In this document: in pieces, positions 9,667 to 19,234 of the stretch
Numbering within the stretch: the stretch's first letter is position 1
Layout: the number at the start of each line of letters is the position of its first letter
Assembly: GCA_963829585.1 (NCBI GenBank)
Contig: CAWHJD010000027.1
Span: 62,001-126,000 of the forward strand
Direction: 5' to 3'
Length of the DNA stretch: 64,000 nucleotides
Source of the DNA: Sva-07 sp963829585
GTDB taxonomy: Bacteria; Actinomycetota; Acidimicrobiia; Acidimicrobiales; Ilumatobacteraceae
Notes under the pieces: model-generated
The model's database searches: none
The model's input: only the letters and a program-made list of their open reading frames with translations
What the model was told of the DNA's origin: nothing
Position numbers and translations under genes: made by a program

Positions 9667-10627
9667 CGGCAACCGTGACGCCAACGGCGACGCCGGCTGT
9701 CTCGCCGATCGGGTGGCGGTTGCGGTCGACGCCCTGGGGCCGCTGGCTCAACGCGGGGTGGCGCTCGGCCCGCTGACGACGTACCGGGTCGGCGGGCCGG
9801 CCGCAGTGTTCGTCCGGGCCCGGACGCGAGACGATCTCGTTCGCGTGGGCGCCGCCGGGCAGGCATCCGGACTCGAGGTGCTCCCGATCGGTCGCGGCTC
9901 GAACATGCTCGTCGCCGACGCCGGCTTCGCCGGCATCGCGGTCACACTGGTCGACCTGGCCGACACCCTCGACATCGACGTGGGCAGCGCGACGGTCCAC
10001 GTCTCAGCGGGTTCGTCTCTGCCCGTGGTCGCCCGCAAGACCGCGGCAGCGGGGCTCACAGGGTTCGAATGGGCCGTCGGTGTTCCCGGGTCGATCGGCG
10101 GTGCCGTCAGGATGAACGCGGGGGGTCACGGCTCGGACATGGCGGGTTCGCTGATCGAGGTCACGATCGTCGACCTCACCGCGGGCTCCGAACGAACGCT
10201 CCCCGCGGCCGATGTCGGACTCAGCTTCCGACACAGTGAACTGCCGGAGTCGGCAGTGGTCGTCGACGCTCGGCTGCAGCTCGCCCGCGGTGACCGCCGC
10301 GAATCGGAGCGCATGATCTCCGAGATCGTGAGCTGGCGGCGCGCCAATCAACCAGGCGGCCAGAACGCCGGGTCCGTGTTCGTCAACCCGATCCCGGGTG
10401 AGGTGAGCGCTGGAGCGCTCATCGACGCGGCAGGCCTTCGAGGACTTCGTGTCCGCTCGGCGTACGTCTCCGACAAACACGCCAATTTCATCCAGGTCGA
10501 CGACGGTGGCAGCGCCGACGACGTCCGCGCGCTGATGCAGATCGTCCGCGATCGGGTCGCAGCGACGAGCGGACACCTCCTGCGCAGCGAGATCCGCCTG
10601 GTCGGATTCGGCGAGTGGGGTCACTGA
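9650..10627 (+). CDS. murB: UDP-N-acetylenolpyruvoylglucosamine reductase MurB
   Basis: FAD/NADPH enzyme that makes UDP-MurNAc. The 325-aa protein has TTYRVGGPA, the FAD-binding IGRGSNML, GVPGSIGGAVRMNAG and GQNAGSVFVNP, where the Ser is the proton donor. This is the short, type I-like form. The ATG at 9650 overlaps murC. Having murB between murC and ftsQ differs from mycobacteria, in which murB lies elsewhere. Confidence 0.93.
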   Translation: MHAGDDGNRDANGDAGCLADRVAVAVDALGPLAQRGVALGPLTTYRVGGPAAVFVRARTRDDLVRVGAAGQASGLEVLPIGRGSNMLVADAGFAGIAVTLVDLADTLDIDVGSATVHVSAGSSLPVVARKTAAAGLTGFEWAVGVPGSIGGAVRMNAGGHGSDMAGSLIEVTIVDLTAGSERTLPAADVGLSFRHSELPESAVVVDARLQLARGDRRESERMISEIVSWRRANQPGGQNAGSVFVNPIPGEVSAGALIDAAGLRGLRVRSAYVSDKHANFIQVDDGGSADDVRALMQIVRDRVAATSGHLLRSEIRLVGFGEWGH

Positions 10628-10628
10628 C

Positions 10629-11714
10629 ATGGCATGGCGACGCCGGTCGTCGCAGGAGGCCGGGCACGACGCGTCGGTGAACACGACCGTGCCCGATCAT
10701 GCCGACTCGGGCCAACCCGACACGGCCGTCCTCGACGAGCTGTCGAGGGTGTTCGGCGACACCGAGTCGACGCCCGACGAGCCTGCCGTACCGCAACGTT
10801 CCATCATCTCGATCGGAGGCGACGACGACCTTCCCGATGCGGTGTATCTCGACGAGCAGGCCGACGACGGCTCGGTGAGTGCGCCGGTGTTCATCGACGA
10901 CGATGGCAGCAGCGACGCACTCATGCCCAAGGACGCAACGTCGCGGGGCATCGAACCACGCCTGCGCCAACGCCGTATCGGTGTGCGGCGGGCGGCGAGC
11001 CGCAAGCGGCTCTGGTGGGCCGCGCTCGCGGCGGTCGTCGTGCTCGTGGCGGTCGGAGTTCTCGCCGTGCTCGGCTCGTCGTTGTTCGCCGTCGACACCG
11101 TGTCGGTGAGCGGCAACGTCTACACCGACGCAGACGAACTCGCGGCAGTCGTCGACGAACTCCGTGGCACCCCGGTCCTGCTGGTGGACACCGCCGAGGT
11201 CGAGGAGCAGCTCGAGGCGATCCCCTGGGTCGAGGCGGCGCGTGTCACCACGTCGTTTCCCGATTCGGCCTCGATCGAGATCCGTGAACGCACACCTGTC
11301 GCGTCGATGCTGGGCGAGGACACCCGCTCGAGGGTGCTCGACGCCGACGGTCGGGTGCTCGCGGTCATCGAAGGCCAACCGGTCGCGCTCGTGTGGATCA
11401 GTGGTGAGGGCACACTCGACCTGGCTCCAGGCGAATTCGCTCCCATCGGTTACTCGTCGGCCGCTTCGCTGGTCACGAAGCTCACGCCGACGATTCGATC
11501 GCGGGTCGAGTCGATGGTGGTGACCCCGGACGGTTCCGATCTGGTGCTGGTGCTCACGAGCCCGACCGGCCCCGTCGAGGTGCGATTCGGCTCGGCGATC
11601 GGCGACAACGCGCAGATCGAGAAGCTCGTCCGCCTCGAACGCAAGCTCGCCGACGTCGGTGACGAGCCCGTGTCGGTCATCGACGTGTCGACGGCAGAGG
11701 TGACCGTGCGATGA
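10629..11714 (+). CDS. ftsQ: Cell division protein FtsQ
   Basis: Bitopic divisome protein that scaffolds the FtsL/FtsB/FtsW/FtsI complex. The first 120 or so residues form a long, acidic, probably disordered cytoplasmic tail. A basic stretch and a membrane helix near residues 134-157 follow, then a POTRA domain starting at FAVDTVSVSGN and the FtsQ beta domain. It starts one base after the murB stop. The acidic tail is longer than in model FtsQ proteins. Confidence 0.9.
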   Translation: MAWRRRSSQEAGHDASVNTTVPDHADSGQPDTAVLDELSRVFGDTESTPDEPAVPQRSIISIGGDDDLPDAVYLDEQADDGSVSAPVFIDDDGSSDALMPKDATSRGIEPRLRQRRIGVRRAASRKRLWWAALAAVVVLVAVGVLAVLGSSLFAVDTVSVSGNVYTDADELAAVVDELRGTPVLLVDTAEVEEQLEAIPWVEAARVTTSFPDSASIEIRERTPVASMLGEDTRSRVLDADGRVLAVIEGQPVALVWISGEGTLDLAPGEFAPIGYSSAASLVTKLTPTIRSRVESMVVTPDGSDLVLVLTSPTGPVEVRFGSAIGDNAQIEKLVRLERKLADVGDEPVSVIDVSTAEVTVR

Positions 11715-11769
11715 TGTCGCGTCGACCGTCCCCATTCTCGGGATGCGGACCTGACAGGATGTGCGCACG

Positions 11770-11775
11770 TACAAT
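11770..11775 (+). promoter_or_regulatory. Possible -10 box of an ftsZ promoter
   Basis: TACAAT fits the actinobacterial TANNNT -10 pattern and lies in the 122-bp ftsQ-ftsZ gap. No good -35 hexamer is correctly spaced: CTGACA at 11751-11756 is only 13 nt away. It would give a leader of about 55 nt. Confidence 0.3.
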
Positions 11776-11836
11776 CCAGCGCTCGCTCGTCTGAAACGAA
11801 TCGATTCATGAACCAGAACCAATGGAGGATCAGCTG

Positions 11837-12940
11837 ATGGTCGGCGCTCCGCAGAACTATCTTGCCGTGATCAAGGTCGTCGGGGTCGGCGGTGGTGGCG
11901 TCAATGCCGTCAACCGCATGATCGACGCCGGGCTCAAGGGCGTCGAATTCATCGCGGTCAACACCGATGCCCAGGCATTGTTGATGAGCGACGCCGACGT
12001 CAAGCTCGACATCGGACGTGACCTCACGCGCGGTCTCGGCGCCGGCAGCGACCCCGAGGTCGGCCGTTCGGCCGCCGAGGCGCACCACGACGAGATCGAG
12101 GAGATGGTCCGCGGAGCCGACATGGTGTTCATCACGGCGGGCGAGGGTGGTGGTACCGGTACCGGTGCGGCTCCCGTCATTGCCGAGATCGCCCGTGAGG
12201 CGGGTGCGCTGACCATCGGTGTCGTCACCCGGCCGTTCTCCTTCGAGGGTCGTCGTCGTGCCGTCCAGGCCGACAACGGTGTCCAGAAGCTCAAGGAGAA
12301 GGTCGACACGCTGATCGTCATCCCGAACGATCGACTGCTCACCGTGGCCAACGACAAGACGAGCGTGCTCAACGCCTTCAAGATGGCCGACGAGGTCCTT
12401 CTCCAGGGCGTTTCCGGTATCACGGGCCTGATCACCACGCCCGGCCTGATCAACACCGACTTCGCCGACGTCAAGATGGTGTTGTCCAATGCCGGCTCCG
12501 CACTCATGGGAATCGGTCAGGCGAGCGGCGACGACCGTGCGGTCTCGGCGGCGAAGGCTGCCATCTCGAGCCCACTGCTCGAATCGGCCATCGACGGCGC
12601 CCGCGGCGTCCTGCTCAACATCACCGGTCCGTCGGGCATGGGCCTGTTCGAGATGAATGCTGCGGCCGAGATCATCCACGGCGTGGCCCATCAGGACGCG
12701 AACATCATCTTCGGTACGGTCATCGACGACGAGATGGGCGACGAGGTGCGCATCACCGTCATCGCAGCCGGCTTCGACCGTCTCGACGATGCCGGAGGCG
12801 GGCGCTCGACCGGTGGCGACGTGGCCCCGCGTGTGACGCCCACGCGAATCACCGAACTCTTCGCCAGTGACGACGAGCCCGATCCGCTCGCCACGCCCGA
12901 CGACGACGACGACTTCGACGTTCCCTCGTTCCTGAAGTAG
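11837..12940 (+). CDS. ftsZ: Cell division GTPase FtsZ
   Basis: Tubulin homologue that forms the division ring. The product is 367 aa with the nucleotide loop GGGGVNAVNRM, the GGGTGTGA signature, the NDR motif, the synergy loop NTDFADVK, and the conserved C-terminal peptide DDFDVPSFLK used by SepF. An ATG at 11822 is also in frame. I prefer 11837 because GGAGG at 11824-11828 sits 8 nt before it and overlaps the earlier ATG, and because MVGAPQNYLAVIKVVG matches actinobacterial FtsZ N-termini. No ftsA is present, as expected. Confidence 0.96.
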   Translation: MVGAPQNYLAVIKVVGVGGGGVNAVNRMIDAGLKGVEFIAVNTDAQALLMSDADVKLDIGRDLTRGLGAGSDPEVGRSAAEAHHDEIEEMVRGADMVFITAGEGGGTGTGAAPVIAEIAREAGALTIGVVTRPFSFEGRRRAVQADNGVQKLKEKVDTLIVIPNDRLLTVANDKTSVLNAFKMADEVLLQGVSGITGLITTPGLINTDFADVKMVLSNAGSALMGIGQASGDDRAVSAAKAAISSPLLESAIDGARGVLLNITGPSGMGLFEMNAAAEIIHGVAHQDANIIFGTVIDDEMGDEVRITVIAAGFDRLDDAGGGRSTGGDVAPRVTPTRITELFASDDEPDPLATPDDDDDFDVPSFLK

Positions 12941-12961
12941 ACGCATCGGTCGCCACGCGGC

Positions 12962-13663
12962 ATGCTCGAACTGCTGCGGTACGACCTGGGTGGACGTCGT
13001 GGCATCGTCGTCGTGTCCGAGCGCTCCGACGGTGACCTGCATCCTGTGCAGGTGCCCCATGAGGTGCTCGTGGCGCGGCAGATGGCCGCCACCGGGAATC
13101 GTTGGGTCATGCTGGATCAGGTGCACGGAGTCGGGACGTATCGGTGTCGCGTTGACACACCGCTCACGTCGATCGTCGGGGTCGGCGACGTCCTCGTGGG
13201 TGAAGCACCCGCCGAGGGCCGTGTCGCGCGACCCGTGGCGGTCTGGGCCGCCGATTGCGCTGTGGTGATGCTGTTCGACCGGCAGGGAGTGCCGGTGGCA
13301 TGTCATGCCGGGTGGCGTGGCCTCGCGGCCGGGGTGATCGACGTCGCCGTCGCAGCGGTGGGCCGACCCGTCGTCGCAGTCCTCGGCCCGTGCATCCACC
13401 CGTGTTGTTACGAGTTCGGTGAGCGCGAACTCTCCCAGGTCGCGGACGGTGTCGGCGTCCCGGTGGACGCCGTCGCCGCGACGACATCTTCGGGTTCGCT
13501 GGCGCTCGATGTTCCCGCTGCGGTCGCCGCCGCGCTCGGGCGCCACGACATCGATGTCGTGATCGGCGGGGCGTGTACGGCGTGCGACGGACGTTGGTTT
13601 TCGCACCGTCGGGGCGACATCGAACGTCACACGATGGTCGGCTGGAGCGAGGACGCACCGTGA
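12962..13663 (+). CDS. pgeF: Peptidoglycan editing factor PgeF / YfiH-type purine phosphorylase-like protein
   Basis: YfiH (Cu-oxidase_4) family, 233 aa. DQVHG, WAADC, CHAGWRG, LGPCIHPCCYEF and the late GACTACDGRWFSHRRG supply the His and Cys ligands of the zinc site. Family members act on muropeptides with a misplaced amino acid or on purine nucleosides; which applies here cannot be told. The gene is the usual neighbour of ftsZ and yggS and ends in a GTGA overlap with yggS. Confidence 0.88.
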   Translation: MLELLRYDLGGRRGIVVVSERSDGDLHPVQVPHEVLVARQMAATGNRWVMLDQVHGVGTYRCRVDTPLTSIVGVGDVLVGEAPAEGRVARPVAVWAADCAVVMLFDRQGVPVACHAGWRGLAAGVIDVAVAAVGRPVVAVLGPCIHPCCYEFGERELSQVADGVGVPVDAVAATTSSGSLALDVPAAVAAALGRHDIDVVIGGACTACDGRWFSHRRGDIERHTMVGWSEDAP

Positions 13664-14325
13664 TCCACGACGACCCTGACATCTCGCAGGCGCTGGCAGC
13701 GATCGAGCGCCGGATAGCCGGCGTCGAGCGTCGGTTCACCCACGACGTACGCATCGTCGCCGTGACCAAGGGGTTCGGTGAGTGGGCGATCGAAGCAGCG
13801 GTGTCGGCCGGTTGCCCGACGATCGGCGAGAACTACGCGCAGGAACTCGTGGCCAAACGCGAGGTGATCGAGCGCTTGACGCCGGAAGTCCACTTCATCG
13901 GTCGGCTCCAGACGAACAAGGTCAGGCTCGTCGCCGATCTCGTCGACGTGTGGGCGAGTCTCGACCGAGCCGCCATCGTCGACGAAGTGGCCAAGCGGGC
14001 ACCGGCGGGCCGGGTCCTGATCCAGGTCGACACGACCGGCGATCCTGCCAAGGGTGGCTGTGCGGTTGCCGACGTGGCGGCGTTGGTCGAGCGGGCGCGT
14101 GACGTCGGCCTCGTCGTGGACGGCCTGATGACGGTCGGGCCCACCGGCGAGCCGGCCGAATCCGCACGATCGGGCTTCCGGCTGGTGAGGAATCTCGTCG
14201 AGGATCTCGGCCTCGAGGTCTGCTCGATGGGTATGAGCGGCGATCTCGCGGTCGCCGTGCAGGAGGGGTCCACCGAGGTGCGGATCGGCACGGCGCTGTT
14301 CGGCCCCCGCCCACCGCGTGGTTGA
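13660..14325 (+). CDS. PLP-homeostasis protein YggS/PLPBP
   Basis: Single-domain alanine-racemase-fold protein of 221 aa that binds pyridoxal phosphate. IVAVTKGF holds the PLP lysine, followed by GENYAQEL, FIGRLQTNK, VDTTGDPAKGGC, GLMTVGP and SMGMSGDL. Family members regulate PLP supply and do not catalyse a known reaction. The GTG start overlaps the pgeF stop by 4 bp. The neighbour order pgeF-yggS-sepF-divIVA is classical. Confidence 0.9.
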   Translation: MIHDDPDISQALAAIERRIAGVERRFTHDVRIVAVTKGFGEWAIEAAVSAGCPTIGENYAQELVAKREVIERLTPEVHFIGRLQTNKVRLVADLVDVWASLDRAAIVDEVAKRAPAGRVLIQVDTTGDPAKGGCAVADVAALVERARDVGLVVDGLMTVGPTGEPAESARSGFRLVRNLVEDLGLEVCSMGMSGDLAVAVQEGSTEVRIGTALFGPRPPRG

Positions 14326-14374
14326 AGGGGTCGCGGCCGTCGACGCCGTCCACCGTGTGCGGGGTGCGCTCGGC

Positions 14375-14380
14375 TAGCCT
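14375..14380 (+). promoter_or_regulatory. Possible -10 box upstream of sepF
   Basis: TAGCCT matches TANNNT and lies 20 nt before the sepF ATG. This leaves room for a short leader carrying the GGAGGA ribosome-binding site at 14391-14396. No clear -35 is seen. Confidence 0.35.
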
Positions 14381-14400
14381 GCGCCACGCAGGAGGAATGC

Positions 14401-15015
14401 ATGTCACTCTGGAAGAAGACCATGGACTACCTGGGTCTGGGTCCCGACGATGCCTACGACGACTACGACGACTACGACGAACCCGCGCCTGCACCCAGGC
14501 AGGGACGCGGGCAGCGTGACGCCGAGAGTCGGGGACCGTCGGGAGCGAGCTCGCAGCGCGGGTGGGACGCTGACACCGACGAGCCCGCCGTGCGCACGGT
14601 GTCGGCCCGTCCGAGTTATCCGTCGCGTGACTTCGACGCATCGTCGGCGAGACGCACCCCCGGTAACGGTTCGTCGGGTCGACCGGACGACTCCGGCGTG
14701 CAGGTCCGTCCCAGTCCGTCGCAGTCCCAGTCCGCCAATCTGCGCACCGTTCCGGGAGGATCCATGGAACCACACACGGTTCGGCCGCGTCGTTTCGACC
14801 AGGCACAGGAAGTCGCCGACAAGTTCAAGGACGGCCAACCCGTGATCATGAACCTCGAGGGCACCGAGCGAGACGTGGCCCGCCGCCTGATCGACTTCGC
14901 AAGCGGGATCTGTTATGCGCTCGACGGATCGATGGAGAAGGTCGCGACCGGTGTGTACCTGCTCAAGCCCCCCGTCGCGCAGCGCGCACCCCGCTACGAC
15001 GACTACGACGACTGA
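14401..15015 (+). CDS. sepF: Cell division protein SepF
   Basis: FtsZ membrane anchor, which replaces FtsA in Actinobacteria. The 204-aa protein begins with the amphipathic membrane-binding helix MSLWKKTMDYLGLG. An Asp/Tyr-rich and disordered linker of about 100 residues follows, then the SepF core with VIMNLEGTERDVARRLIDF, GICYALDGSMEKV and YLLKP. It ends in another Asp/Tyr run. GGAGGA precedes the ATG. A yggT/ylmG gene, common between sepF and divIVA, is not present. Confidence 0.93.
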   Translation: MSLWKKTMDYLGLGPDDAYDDYDDYDEPAPAPRQGRGQRDAESRGPSGASSQRGWDADTDEPAVRTVSARPSYPSRDFDASSARRTPGNGSSGRPDDSGVQVRPSPSQSQSANLRTVPGGSMEPHTVRPRRFDQAQEVADKFKDGQPVIMNLEGTERDVARRLIDFASGICYALDGSMEKVATGVYLLKPPVAQRAPRYDDYDD

Positions 15016-15032
15016 ATTCGAAGGAGATCACC

Positions 15033-16013
15033 ATGGAGATCAACCCCCAACGCGTTCGCAGCGCCGAGTTCAAGACGGTTCGCAAGGGCGTGGATCCCGA
15101 CGAAGTCCGTGTCTTCCTCAGTGACGTCGCCGACGAACTCGAACGTGCGCAGAACCAGTCGACAGCGATGGAGGCGCGCGCGCGAGCTGCCGTGGCTCGG
15201 CTGCAGGAACTCAGCGAGGCGGGCGCGGCCTGCGGCCGCCCCCACTGTCGACGCATCGGTCGAGGAGTCCGAAACGATCAGCCGCACCTTGCTGCTGGCC
15301 CAGCGAACGGCCGACCAGACCGTTGCGGGTGCGCGAGCCGAGGCGGAGCAGATCCTGCGCAAGGCCAACGACGAGGCGGCCAGGACACTCGACTCGACCC
15401 GTGAGATGTCGGCGCAACTGCTCGTCGAGGCGCGCGTCGACGCGCGCAGGATCGGTGAAGCCGAGCGTCGACTCGGTGGCGAGCGAGGTCGAGGCGCTCA
15501 AGGCGCGTCGCGACTTCCTCGAATCCGACGTCCATCATCTCGAGACGTTCCTCGCCGACCAGCGCGCCCGAGTTCGCGAGGCGGCCACCTCCCTGATCGA
15601 CATCGCCGACCGGGTCCCGGGTGGCCTCGGTGACGTGCGTGCACCGCTGCTGTCGGCGTCCGACGACGACGCCGATCACGACATCGGCCACGACATCGAC
15701 CTCGACATCCAGGACGACATCGACGCCGGTGGCGGGTCGGTCGACGGCGACACCGAATCCCCGGACCTGGTGATCGTCACCGAGATCGCTGCGCACAACC
15801 ACGGTGAGGTGCTCGACACGACCCGAATCCGACGCCGGCCTCGACGCCGATCCGGACAGCGATCCCGTGGCCGACGAGTACGTCGACGCGGGCGATCCCA
15901 CCGAGGCGATCCCGGTGTTCCGCATGGACGATCGCGATCTGTCGGCAACGGCAGCCGACGGTGAGGAGACGGGGGAGGAGTTCCGTTTCTCCTTCGACGA
16001 CGAACGCTCCTGA
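15033..16013 (+). CDS. divIVA: DivIVA/Wag31-like polar growth protein, three frameshifts
   Basis: Coiled-coil protein that marks cell poles and septa. The N-terminus MEINPQRVRSAEFKTVRKG, then DPDEVRVFLSDVADELE, is the DivIVA membrane-binding domain. It is followed by coiled coil (ETISRTLLLAQRTADQTVAG, later EVEALKARRDFLESDVHH) and an acidic C-terminal tail ending FRFSFDDERS. The frame changes three times, near 15229, 15466-15471 and 15822-15824, each explained by one extra C. Corrected length is about 325 aa. AAGGAG at 15021-15026 is a strong ribosome-binding site. If the shifts were real, the product would stop at 15404 after 123 residues. Confidence 0.85.
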
Positions 16014-16050
16014 GCAGCAAACGCCCGACGTCTCGCTGACCGAGCGTCGG

Positions 16051-16056
16051 TAGCAT
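16051..16056 (+). promoter_or_regulatory. -10 box for leaderless ileS
   Basis: TAGCAT ends 7 nt before the ileS GTG, the spacing expected if transcription starts at or next to the start codon. Only 50 bp separate divIVA and ileS, so no T-box leader fits. Confidence 0.5.
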
Positions 16057-16063
16057 CGCCGTC

Positions 16064-19000
16064 GTGTCCTACCCCGACGTCGACCCCCGGCCGAATTTTC
16101 CCGATCTCGAGAGGGACGTCCTGGCGCGTTGGGCCGAGGAGGACACCTTCCAGGCGTCCATCGACCAGCGGGAGGCGGGCGAGTTCGGCGCCAACGAGTT
16201 CGTCTTCTACGACGGCCCGCCCTTCGCGAACGGGTTGCCGCACTACGGCCACCTGCTGACGGGGTACGTCAAGGATGCGATTCCGCGCTATCAGACGATG
16301 CGCGGTCATCGTGTCGAGCGCCGGTTCGGCTGGGACTGCCACGGGCTGCCCGCAGAAGTGAAGGCCGAACAGGAGCTCGGGATCTCCGGGCATCCCGAGA
16401 TCTCCGCGTACGGCATCGACCGATTCAACGAGGCGTGTCGCACCAGCGTGCTGCAGTACACCGACGACTGGCGAGAGTACGTCACACGTCAGGCGCGCTG
16501 GGTCGACTTCGACAACGACTACAAGACACTCGACCTCTCGTACATGGAGAGCGTGATGTGGGCGTTCAAGACCCTCTGGGACAAGGGTCTCGTCTACGAG
16601 GGCTACCGCGTGATCGCCTACTGCTGGCGGTGCGAGACGCCGCTGAGCAACACCGAGACGCGCATGGACGACGTGTACCGGGATCGACAGGATCCTGCCC
16701 TCACGGTCGGATTCGAACTCGACACGGGTGAACGACTGCTGGCCTGGACGACCACCCCGTGGACGCTGCCGTCGAACCTGGCGCTCGCTGTCGGGACCGA
16801 CATCGACTACGTCGTGGTCGAACTCGAGGGCGTGCGCTACGTGATCGCCGAGTCACTGCTCGGGTCGTATTCGGCCGAACTCGGTGAGGCCACTGTCGTG
16901 GAGACCCGCAAGGGCAGTGAGTTCGTGGGCCGTCGCTACCGGCCGCTGTTCGACTACTTCGCCGAGACCGACCGCTTCGGAACCGGCGAGGCGTTCCAGG
17001 TGTTGGGCGCGGAGTTCGTGTCGACCGAGGACGGCACGGGCATCGTGCACCTGGCGCCCGGCTTCGGTGAGGACGATCAGGTCGTCGCCAACGCTGCCGG
17101 TATCCCGACCATCTGTCCGATGGACGAGCACGGTCGGTACACCGCCGAGATCACGGACTGGGCGGGGACGCACGTGTTCGATGCCAACCCGCTCGTGATC
17201 CGCGAGCTGAAGGAGCGCGGGGTCGTCCTGCGCCATGCGACCTACGACCACTCGTACCCTCACTGCTGGCGCTGCGCCCAGCCCCTCGTGTACCGGGCGA
17301 TCTCGTCGTGGTTCGTCCAGGTCACCGCCATCCGCGACCGGATGGTGGAGCTCAACCAGGAGATCACCTGGCAGCCGGCGCACATCAAGGACGGCAGCTT
17401 CGGCAAGTGGCTGGAGAACGCTCGTGACTGGTCGATCAGCCGCAACCGGTTCTGGGGATCGCCGATCCCGGTGTGGCAGTCCGACGACCCGACCCATCCG
17501 CGGATCGACGTCTACGGCTCGCTCGCCGAACTCGAGGCCGACTTCGGCGTACCGGTCACCGACCTGCACCGGCCCCAGGTCGATGACCTGGTACGACCCA
17601 ACCCGGACGACCCGACGGGTCGATCCATGATGCGGCGTGTCCCCGAGGTGCTCGACTGTTGGTTCGAGTCGGGCTCGATGCCGTTCGCCCAGGTCCACTA
17701 TCCGTTCGAGAACACCGAGTGGTTCGAGCACCACTACCCGGGCGACTTCATCGTCGAGTACATCGGCCAGACGCGCGGCTGGTTCTACACGCTGCACGTG
17801 CTCGCAACGGCCCTGTTCGACCGACCGGCGTTCGCCAACTGTGTGAGCCACGGCAACGTGCTCGGCGACGACGGCCGCAAGATGTCGAAGAGCCTGAACA
17901 ACTATCCCGACCCGCGTGAGATGTTCGACAAGCACGGTGCCGACGCGATGCGTTGGTCGCTGCTGTCGTCCGCGATCCTCCGCGGCGGCGACGGCATGGT
18001 GACCGAGGAGGGCATGCGCGAGACGGTTCGCCATGTCCTGCTCCCGTTGTGGAACTCGTGGTACTTCCTGTCGCTGTACTCCAATGCCGCCGGCCGGCAG
18101 GGCACCATCCGCACGGACTCGACCAACGTGCTCGACCGGTACGTGTTGGCCAAGACCCGCGCGCTCGTGTGCGATCTGACCGAGACGATGGATGCCTTCG
18201 ATCTGTTCGGTTCGTGCCAGATCGTTCGTGACTACCTCGACGTGTTGACGAACTGGTACATCCGTCGCAGCCGTGACCGGTTCTGGGCGGGCGACACCGA
18301 TGCGATCGACACCATGCACACGGTCTTGTCGGTGCTCACGAGAGCCATCGCTCCGCTCCTGCCGCTCGTTGCCGAGGAGATCCACTCGGGTCTGCACGGC
18401 GCCGATGCCGGCAGCGTGCACCTGACGGATTGGCCGTCGTTCGACGAGCTTCCTGCCGACGACGATCTGGTCGCGACCATGGACCTCGTGCGCGACGTCT
18501 GTTCGGCGACGCTCTCGGTACGCAAGGCCCATCAGCGCCGAGTCCGCCTGCCGCTGCAGACCGTCACGGTGGCGTCGCCCGACGCACATCGACTCGTCGA
18601 CTTCCGTGACGTGATCGCCGACGAGGTGAACGTCCGTCACGTCGAACTCACCGACGACGTCGGCTCGGTTGCGACCGAGCGACTGCAGCTGGTGCCTGCA
18701 CGTCTCGGCCCGCGTCTCGGCAAGGACGTCCAACAGGTGATCCGCGCGCACAAGTCCGGCGACTGGACCGTCGAGGGCGATGTGGTCACCGTCGGCGGCG
18801 TCGTACTGGAGGCCGACGAATACACCCTCGAACTGGTCGCGGAGGACGACAAGGCGAGCGCAGGGCTCAGCTCTCATGCCGGCGTCGTGGCGCTCGACAT
18901 CGAGGTCACACCCGAACTCGAGGTGGAGGGCCGCGCACGCGACCTCGTCAGGTTGATCCAGCAGGCGCGGCGCGACGCCGGACTCGACGTGTCCGACCGC

Positions 19001-19150
19001 ATCACGCTCACCGTCGCTGCGACCGAGCCGTGGCTGGACGCTGTCGCTGCGCACGAAGCGTTGATCGCAGGGGAGACGTTGGCGACGAGCATCGCGACCG
19101 AACGCGCCGGCAGTGGTGACGAGCCCGTCATCACCGTGACCCGGGTGTGA
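16064..19150 (+). CDS. ileS: Isoleucyl-tRNA synthetase, eukaryote-like (IleS2) type
   Basis: Class I synthetase of 1028 aa. The HIGH motif reads HYGH within PFANGLPHYGHLLTG near residue 60, and KMSKS is near residue 606. GLPHYGH, YCWRCETPLSN and HCWRCAQPLVYRA are features of the eukaryote-like IleS2 class, shared with mycobacteria. This class is generally insensitive to mupirocin; that property is inferred from the family. The editing (CP1) domain and C-terminal anticodon-binding region are intact. Confidence 0.95.
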   Translation: MSYPDVDPRPNFPDLERDVLARWAEEDTFQASIDQREAGEFGANEFVFYDGPPFANGLPHYGHLLTGYVKDAIPRYQTMRGHRVERRFGWDCHGLPAEVKAEQELGISGHPEISAYGIDRFNEACRTSVLQYTDDWREYVTRQARWVDFDNDYKTLDLSYMESVMWAFKTLWDKGLVYEGYRVIAYCWRCETPLSNTETRMDDVYRDRQDPALTVGFELDTGERLLAWTTTPWTLPSNLALAVGTDIDYVVVELEGVRYVIAESLLGSYSAELGEATVVETRKGSEFVGRRYRPLFDYFAETDRFGTGEAFQVLGAEFVSTEDGTGIVHLAPGFGEDDQVVANAAGIPTICPMDEHGRYTAEITDWAGTHVFDANPLVIRELKERGVVLRHATYDHSYPHCWRCAQPLVYRAISSWFVQVTAIRDRMVELNQEITWQPAHIKDGSFGKWLENARDWSISRNRFWGSPIPVWQSDDPTHPRIDVYGSLAELEADFGVPVTDLHRPQVDDLVRPNPDDPTGRSMMRRVPEVLDCWFESGSMPFAQVHYPFENTEWFEHHYPGDFIVEYIGQTRGWFYTLHVLATALFDRPAFANCVSHGNVLGDDGRKMSKSLNNYPDPREMFDKHGADAMRWSLLSSAILRGGDGMVTEEGMRETVRHVLLPLWNSWYFLSLYSNAAGRQGTIRTDSTNVLDRYVLAKTRALVCDLTETMDAFDLFGSCQIVRDYLDVLTNWYIRRSRDRFWAGDTDAIDTMHTVLSVLTRAIAPLLPLVAEEIHSGLHGADAGSVHLTDWPSFDELPADDDLVATMDLVRDVCSATLSVRKAHQRRVRLPLQTVTVASPDAHRLVDFRDVIADEVNVRHVELTDDVGSVATERLQLVPARLGPRLGKDVQQVIRAHKSGDWTVEGDVVTVGGVVLEADEYTLELVAEDDKASAGLSSHAGVVALDIEVTPELEVEGRARDLVRLIQQARRDAGLDVSDRITLTVAATEPWLDAVAAHEALIAGETLATSIATERAGSGDEPVITVTRV

Positions 19151-19197
19151 CGATCGATCTCCCTGGGGAATGTCGTTCGATCGGGCGGACGTTCCGG

Positions 19198-19203
19198 TAG
19201 AGT
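19198..19203 (+). promoter_or_regulatory. Possible -10 box upstream of the DksA-like gene
   Basis: TAGAGT lies 31 nt before the ATG and would give a short leader that carries the strong GGAGGAG ribosome-binding site at 19223-19229. Confidence 0.35.
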
Positions 19204-19234
19204 CCGCCGCTCACCCCCGCCTGGAGGAGCGCAC

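Noticed and set aside
11822..11836. Upstream ATG of ftsZ at 11822
   Set aside because: It overlaps the GGAGG ribosome-binding site for the ATG at 11837, and the added residues are not conserved.
10629..12940. Loss of ftsA as an anomaly
   Set aside because: Actinobacteria normally lack FtsA and use SepF, which is present at 14401-15015.
15033..16013. Programmed ribosomal frameshifting in divIVA
   Set aside because: Three separate changes would be needed, with no slippery heptamer or conserved structure; single extra C residues explain each.
16014..16063. T-box riboswitch upstream of ileS, as in several Actinobacteria
   Set aside because: Only 50 bp separate divIVA and ileS, and the -10 box lies 7 nt before the start, leaving no leader.
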